A stretch of DNA of 8,179 nucleotides from Bacillota bacterium (lineage in GTDB: Bacteria; Bacillota; Clostridia; Peptostreptococcales; Natronincolaceae), in the NCBI GenBank assembly GCA_023387935.1, contig JAEWHG010000038.1:1-8179 (forward strand), given 5' to 3'. The notes beneath the pieces are model-generated. The model searched no databases. It saw only the letters and a program-made list of their open reading frames with translations, and was not told where the DNA came from. The translations under genes and the position numbers were made by a program. Of the stretch, positions 6,096 to 8,179 are shown one piece after another. Positions within the stretch are counted from its first letter, which is position 1. Each line of letters opens with the position of its first letter.

Positions 6096-6100
6096 TCGAA

Positions 6101-7504
6101 TTGGAAAAAGATATGGTAGTTATTGGAGGCGGACCTGGAGGATATGTCGCTGCCATTAGAGTCGCTCAGCTAGGTGGAAAAGTTACTTTAATTGAAGAAA
6201 ATGCCTTAGGTGGTACCTGCTTAAATGTTGGCTGTATTCCCACAAAGGCTCTATATAAAAATGCTGAAGTCATGATGACTTTAAAAAACATTGAAGAATT
6301 CGGTGTTGCTAATATTGGAGATTATAGCATTAATGTTGATAAAATCCAAGAAAGAAAGCAAAATGTAGTAGATCAGCTTGTTGGAGGTATCGATAAGGTA
6401 TTAAACGCATATGGTGTAGAAGTACTAAACGGAAGAGGCACAATTATAAATAAAAATCTTGTTAAAGCAACTTTAAAAGATGGAGAAGAAAGAGAGATAT
6501 TAGCAAATAATATTGTTATTGCTACAGGCGCAAAACCAACGCTTCCCCCAATTCCTGGAATAGACTTAGAAGGTGTTATTACCAGTACGGAGCTTTTAAA
6601 CTTTAAAGAAATACCTAAGCGTTTAGCCATTATTGGTGGCGGTGTAATTGGGGTTGAATTTGCAGGAATATTCAATGCGTTAGGGTCTGAAGTTACTATT
6701 TTTGAATTTGCTCCTAGTATTTTAATTAAGTTGGATAAGGATATTTCAAAAAGATTGACCACCTCTCTTAAAAAAGATGGCATTAAGATTAATACATCTA
6801 CAGGAGTAGAAGAAATTAAAGAAAATAACGGAAGTCTTCTTGTTGTAGCAAAGGATAAGAAAGGACAAATAGAAGTGGAAGTAGACCAAGTTTTAGTTTC
6901 AGTTGGAAGAACCCCATTTACAGAAGGCCTAAACCTAGAAAATTTAGGAATTAATATGGATCGCAAAAGAATTAATGTAAATCATGATTTTGAAACAAAT
7001 GTAGAGGGAATTTACGCCATTGGAGATGTTAATGGTGGTATGATGTTAGCCCACGAAGCTTCTCACGAAGGAAAATCAGTGGCTGAAAAAATTATGGGTG
7101 CTAAAGTTTCTGAGGGACACAATCTTATTCCAAGCTGTATATTCGTATCACCAGAAATTTCCACAGTAGGACTAACAGAAGAAGAAGCAAAAGAACAAGG
7201 TCTTGATTATAAGGTAAGTAAATTTATGTTTGGTGCAAATGGTAAAGCATTAGCCATGGGAGAGCCACAAGGCTTTGTTAAAGTAATAGCTACAGGCGAA
7301 GAAAACACACTTATAGGTGTACATATTATGGGACCACACGCAGCTGATTTAATACAAGAAGGCGCCTTAGCAATTCGTAAAAAATTAACTGCAGATGATA
7401 TAGCAAATACAATTCATGCCCATCCTACCTTAGGGGAAGCATTTTCAGAAGCAGTAATGGGATTAACTAACGAGGCAATTCATATGGTGCCATCGAAACG
7501 ATAA
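6101..7504 (+). CDS. lpdA: Dihydrolipoyl dehydrogenase (lipoamide dehydrogenase, E3)
   Basis: A 467-aa flavoprotein disulfide reductase that reoxidises dihydrolipoyl groups of 2-oxoacid dehydrogenase complexes or the glycine cleavage H protein, making NADH. The FAD-binding GGGPGG is at 9-14. The redox disulfide C40/C45 lies in GGTCLNVGCIPTK. The NAD-binding motif IIGGGVIGVEFAG falls near 177-189, a second FAD motif AIGDVNGGMMLAHEA near 305-319, and the dimer-interface active site HAHPTLGEAFSEA is at 439-451 (catalytic pair H441/E446). Length is typical of E3 without a fused N-terminal lipoyl domain. It starts at TTG with a strong ribosome binding site, has its own promoter and ends in a terminator, so it is probably monocistronic. 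No lipoyl-protein or glycine cleavage gene lies in the window, so its host complex is unknown. A related NAD(P)H-disulfide reductase is less likely because of the canonical C-terminus. Confidence 0.95.
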   Translation: MEKDMVVIGGGPGGYVAAIRVAQLGGKVTLIEENALGGTCLNVGCIPTKALYKNAEVMMTLKNIEEFGVANIGDYSINVDKIQERKQNVVDQLVGGIDKVLNAYGVEVLNGRGTIINKNLVKATLKDGEEREILANNIVIATGAKPTLPPIPGIDLEGVITSTELLNFKEIPKRLAIIGGGVIGVEFAGIFNALGSEVTIFEFAPSILIKLDKDISKRLTTSLKKDGIKINTSTGVEEIKENNGSLLVVAKDKKGQIEVEVDQVLVSVGRTPFTEGLNLENLGINMDRKRINVNHDFETNVEGIYAIGDVNGGMMLAHEASHEGKSVAEKIMGAKVSEGHNLIPSCIFVSPEISTVGLTEEEAKEQGLDYKVSKFMFGANGKALAMGEPQGFVKVIATGEENTLIGVHIMGPHAADLIQEGALAIRKKLTADDIANTIHAHPTLGEAFSEAVMGLTNEAIHMVPSKR

Positions 7505-7507
7505 ATC

Positions 7508-7542
7508 AAAAACCAACGAATGTAATATTTCGTTGGTTTTTT
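7508..7542. terminator. Bidirectional intrinsic terminator after lpdA
   Basis: Perfect 13-bp arms (AAAAACCAACGAA at 7508-7520, complement at 7529-7541) enclose an 8-nt loop, with T6 from 7537 on the plus strand. It begins 3 nt after the lpdA stop and lies 25 nt beyond the stop of the convergent activase gene, whose transcript would also end in five U. Confidence 0.9.
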
Positions 7543-7566
7543 GTTTTTATATAATCTACTGTTATC

Positions 7567-8178
7567 TTAGTTGTACCCAATAATAGCTGCCCCTATGGCT
7601 CCTAAAAATTGAGAGTTTTCCGATGAAATTATCTCTAGCCCTAATTTAATGCTAAGCAAATCCCTTAGGTATTCATTCCTTGAAACTCCCCCAGAGAAGA
7701 ACACTTTATTTTCTACTCCTATTTTACTTGCCAATGAATAAGTTTTATTACATACAGAGTGTAAGAGTCCTGAAGCAATAGCTTCCTTAGAAGTTCCTTC
7801 TGCAATTAAGCTTACCACCTCTGACTCTGCGAAAACTGTACACATACTGTTTATGTTCGCTGGCTTAGCTCCATTTGCAAGCTTTGAAAGCTCTCCTACC
7901 TCCACCTCTAATGCATTTGCCATTACCTGCAAAAATCTACCTGTACCAGCGGCACATTTATCATTCATCAAAAAATCTATCACCGTGCCATTATCATTTA
8001 GCTTAATAACCTTACTATCCTGTCCCCCAATATCTATTACTGTTCTAATACTAGGGTCTATATAATAGGCACCTCTGCCGTGACAGGTAATTTCCGTAAC
8101 TTTTTTATCTATACAGGAAAGTGACACTCTACCATATCCAGTTCCTACGATTGTTGAAACATCAGTTTTAGTAATATT
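7567..8178 (-). CDS. 2-hydroxyacyl-CoA dehydratase activase (BadF/BadG/HgdC family), 5' end cut by the window
   Basis: The 203 C-terminal residues of an ASKHA-fold activator ATPase. In this family a homodimer with one shared [4Fe-4S] cluster uses ATP to inject an electron into a 2-hydroxyacyl-CoA dehydratase or benzoyl-CoA reductase-type partner. Visible motifs are VGTGYGRVSL, EITCHGRGA, the phosphate-binding DIGGQDSK, NDKCAAGTGRF and NSMCTVFAESEV, whose two Cys are the expected cluster ligands, FFSGGVSRNEYL, and the C-terminal FLGAIGAAI. The frame stays open to the right edge, and VGTGYGR precedes the GTG at 8127, so that codon is not the start. Compared with a HgdC of about 260 aa, some 55-60 N-terminal residues, including the first phosphate motif, lie outside. 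Upstream genes, probably including the dehydratase subunits, are not visible, so the substrate is unknown. Confidence 0.93.
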   Translation of the reverse strand, partial: NITKTDVSTIVGTGYGRVSLSCIDKKVTEITCHGRGAYYIDPSIRTVIDIGGQDSKVIKLNDNGTVIDFLMNDKCAAGTGRFLQVMANALEVEVGELSKLANGAKPANINSMCTVFAESEVVSLIAEGTSKEAIASGLLHSVCNKTYSLASKIGVENKVFFSGGVSRNEYLRDLLSIKLGLEIISSENSQFLGAIGAAIIGYN

Positions 8179-8179
8179 A

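Larger units (their letters stand above)
5788..6100. other. Divergent intergenic region between tatA and the lipoamide dehydrogenase gene
   Basis: This 313-bp, extremely A+T-rich stretch holds one promoter for each divergent gene, at 5895-5922 minus and 6010-6038 plus. A weak 8-bp all-A/U inverted repeat (5859-5866 with 5876-5883) falls in the tatA leader. I see no coding frame, terminator or recognisable operator. Confidence 0.6.

Noticed and set aside
8125..8127. GTG as the start of the activase gene
   Set aside because: The frame is open upstream to the window edge and encodes the conserved VGTGYGR directly before this codon, which is therefore an internal Val.
1..8179. Mobile elements, CRISPR arrays, tRNA or rRNA genes
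   Set aside because: No transposase or integrase motifs, no regularly spaced direct repeats and no cloverleaf or rRNA-like sequence were seen on either strand.

Overview
The window is strongly A+T-rich. It has AGGAGG-type ribosome binding sites, one TTG start, and short intergenic gaps that end in intrinsic terminators. Its gene content is a tungsten/molybdenum aldehyde:ferredoxin oxidoreductase (AOR) family enzyme, an HgdC-type dehydratase activase and a TatA. This points to an anaerobic, low-GC Gram-positive bacterium of the Clostridia and relatives. No genus can be assigned from the sequence alone.

Layout, left to right. (1) A plus-strand XdhC/CoxI-family cofactor-maturation gene (105-1172), with a promoter whose -10 lies inside a 22-bp near-palindrome. 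(2) A bidirectional terminator (1246-1281) shared with the convergent minus-strand operon. (3) The minus-strand operon: a Tat-signal-bearing protein with four [4Fe-4S] clusters (3501-4166) followed by an AOR-family protein (1305-3419). (4) An approximately 600-bp gene-free stretch (4167-4764). It holds a good minus-strand promoter, several potential helices, a strong intrinsic terminator with a nine-T tract, and a second hairpin. This is either the attenuated leader of the Fe-S/AOR operon or a separate small RNA. (5) An unrecognised acidic 219-aa protein with an internal duplication (4765-5424). (6) A terminator, then tatA (5572-5787), all on the minus strand. (7) A divergent promoter region, then a plus-strand dihydrolipoyl dehydrogenase gene (6101-7504), and a terminator. 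(8) The 3' part of a minus-strand 2-hydroxyacyl-CoA dehydratase activase (BadF/BadG/HgdC family), cut by the right edge of the window.

How the genes may work together (inference). XdhC would mature the metal-pterin cofactor, and the AOR would oxidise or reduce an unknown substrate. The Fe-S protein would pass electrons to or from it, and its twin-arginine signal, with tatA close by, suggests the pair works at the outer face of the membrane. The 219-aa repeat protein lies between tatA and the operon and may belong to the same module, but its function is unknown. The lipoamide dehydrogenase and the activase are each set off by terminators and are probably unrelated.

The points most worth following are the terminator-bearing leader, the Tat-linked AOR pair with its reordered XdhC, and the duplicated 219-aa protein.
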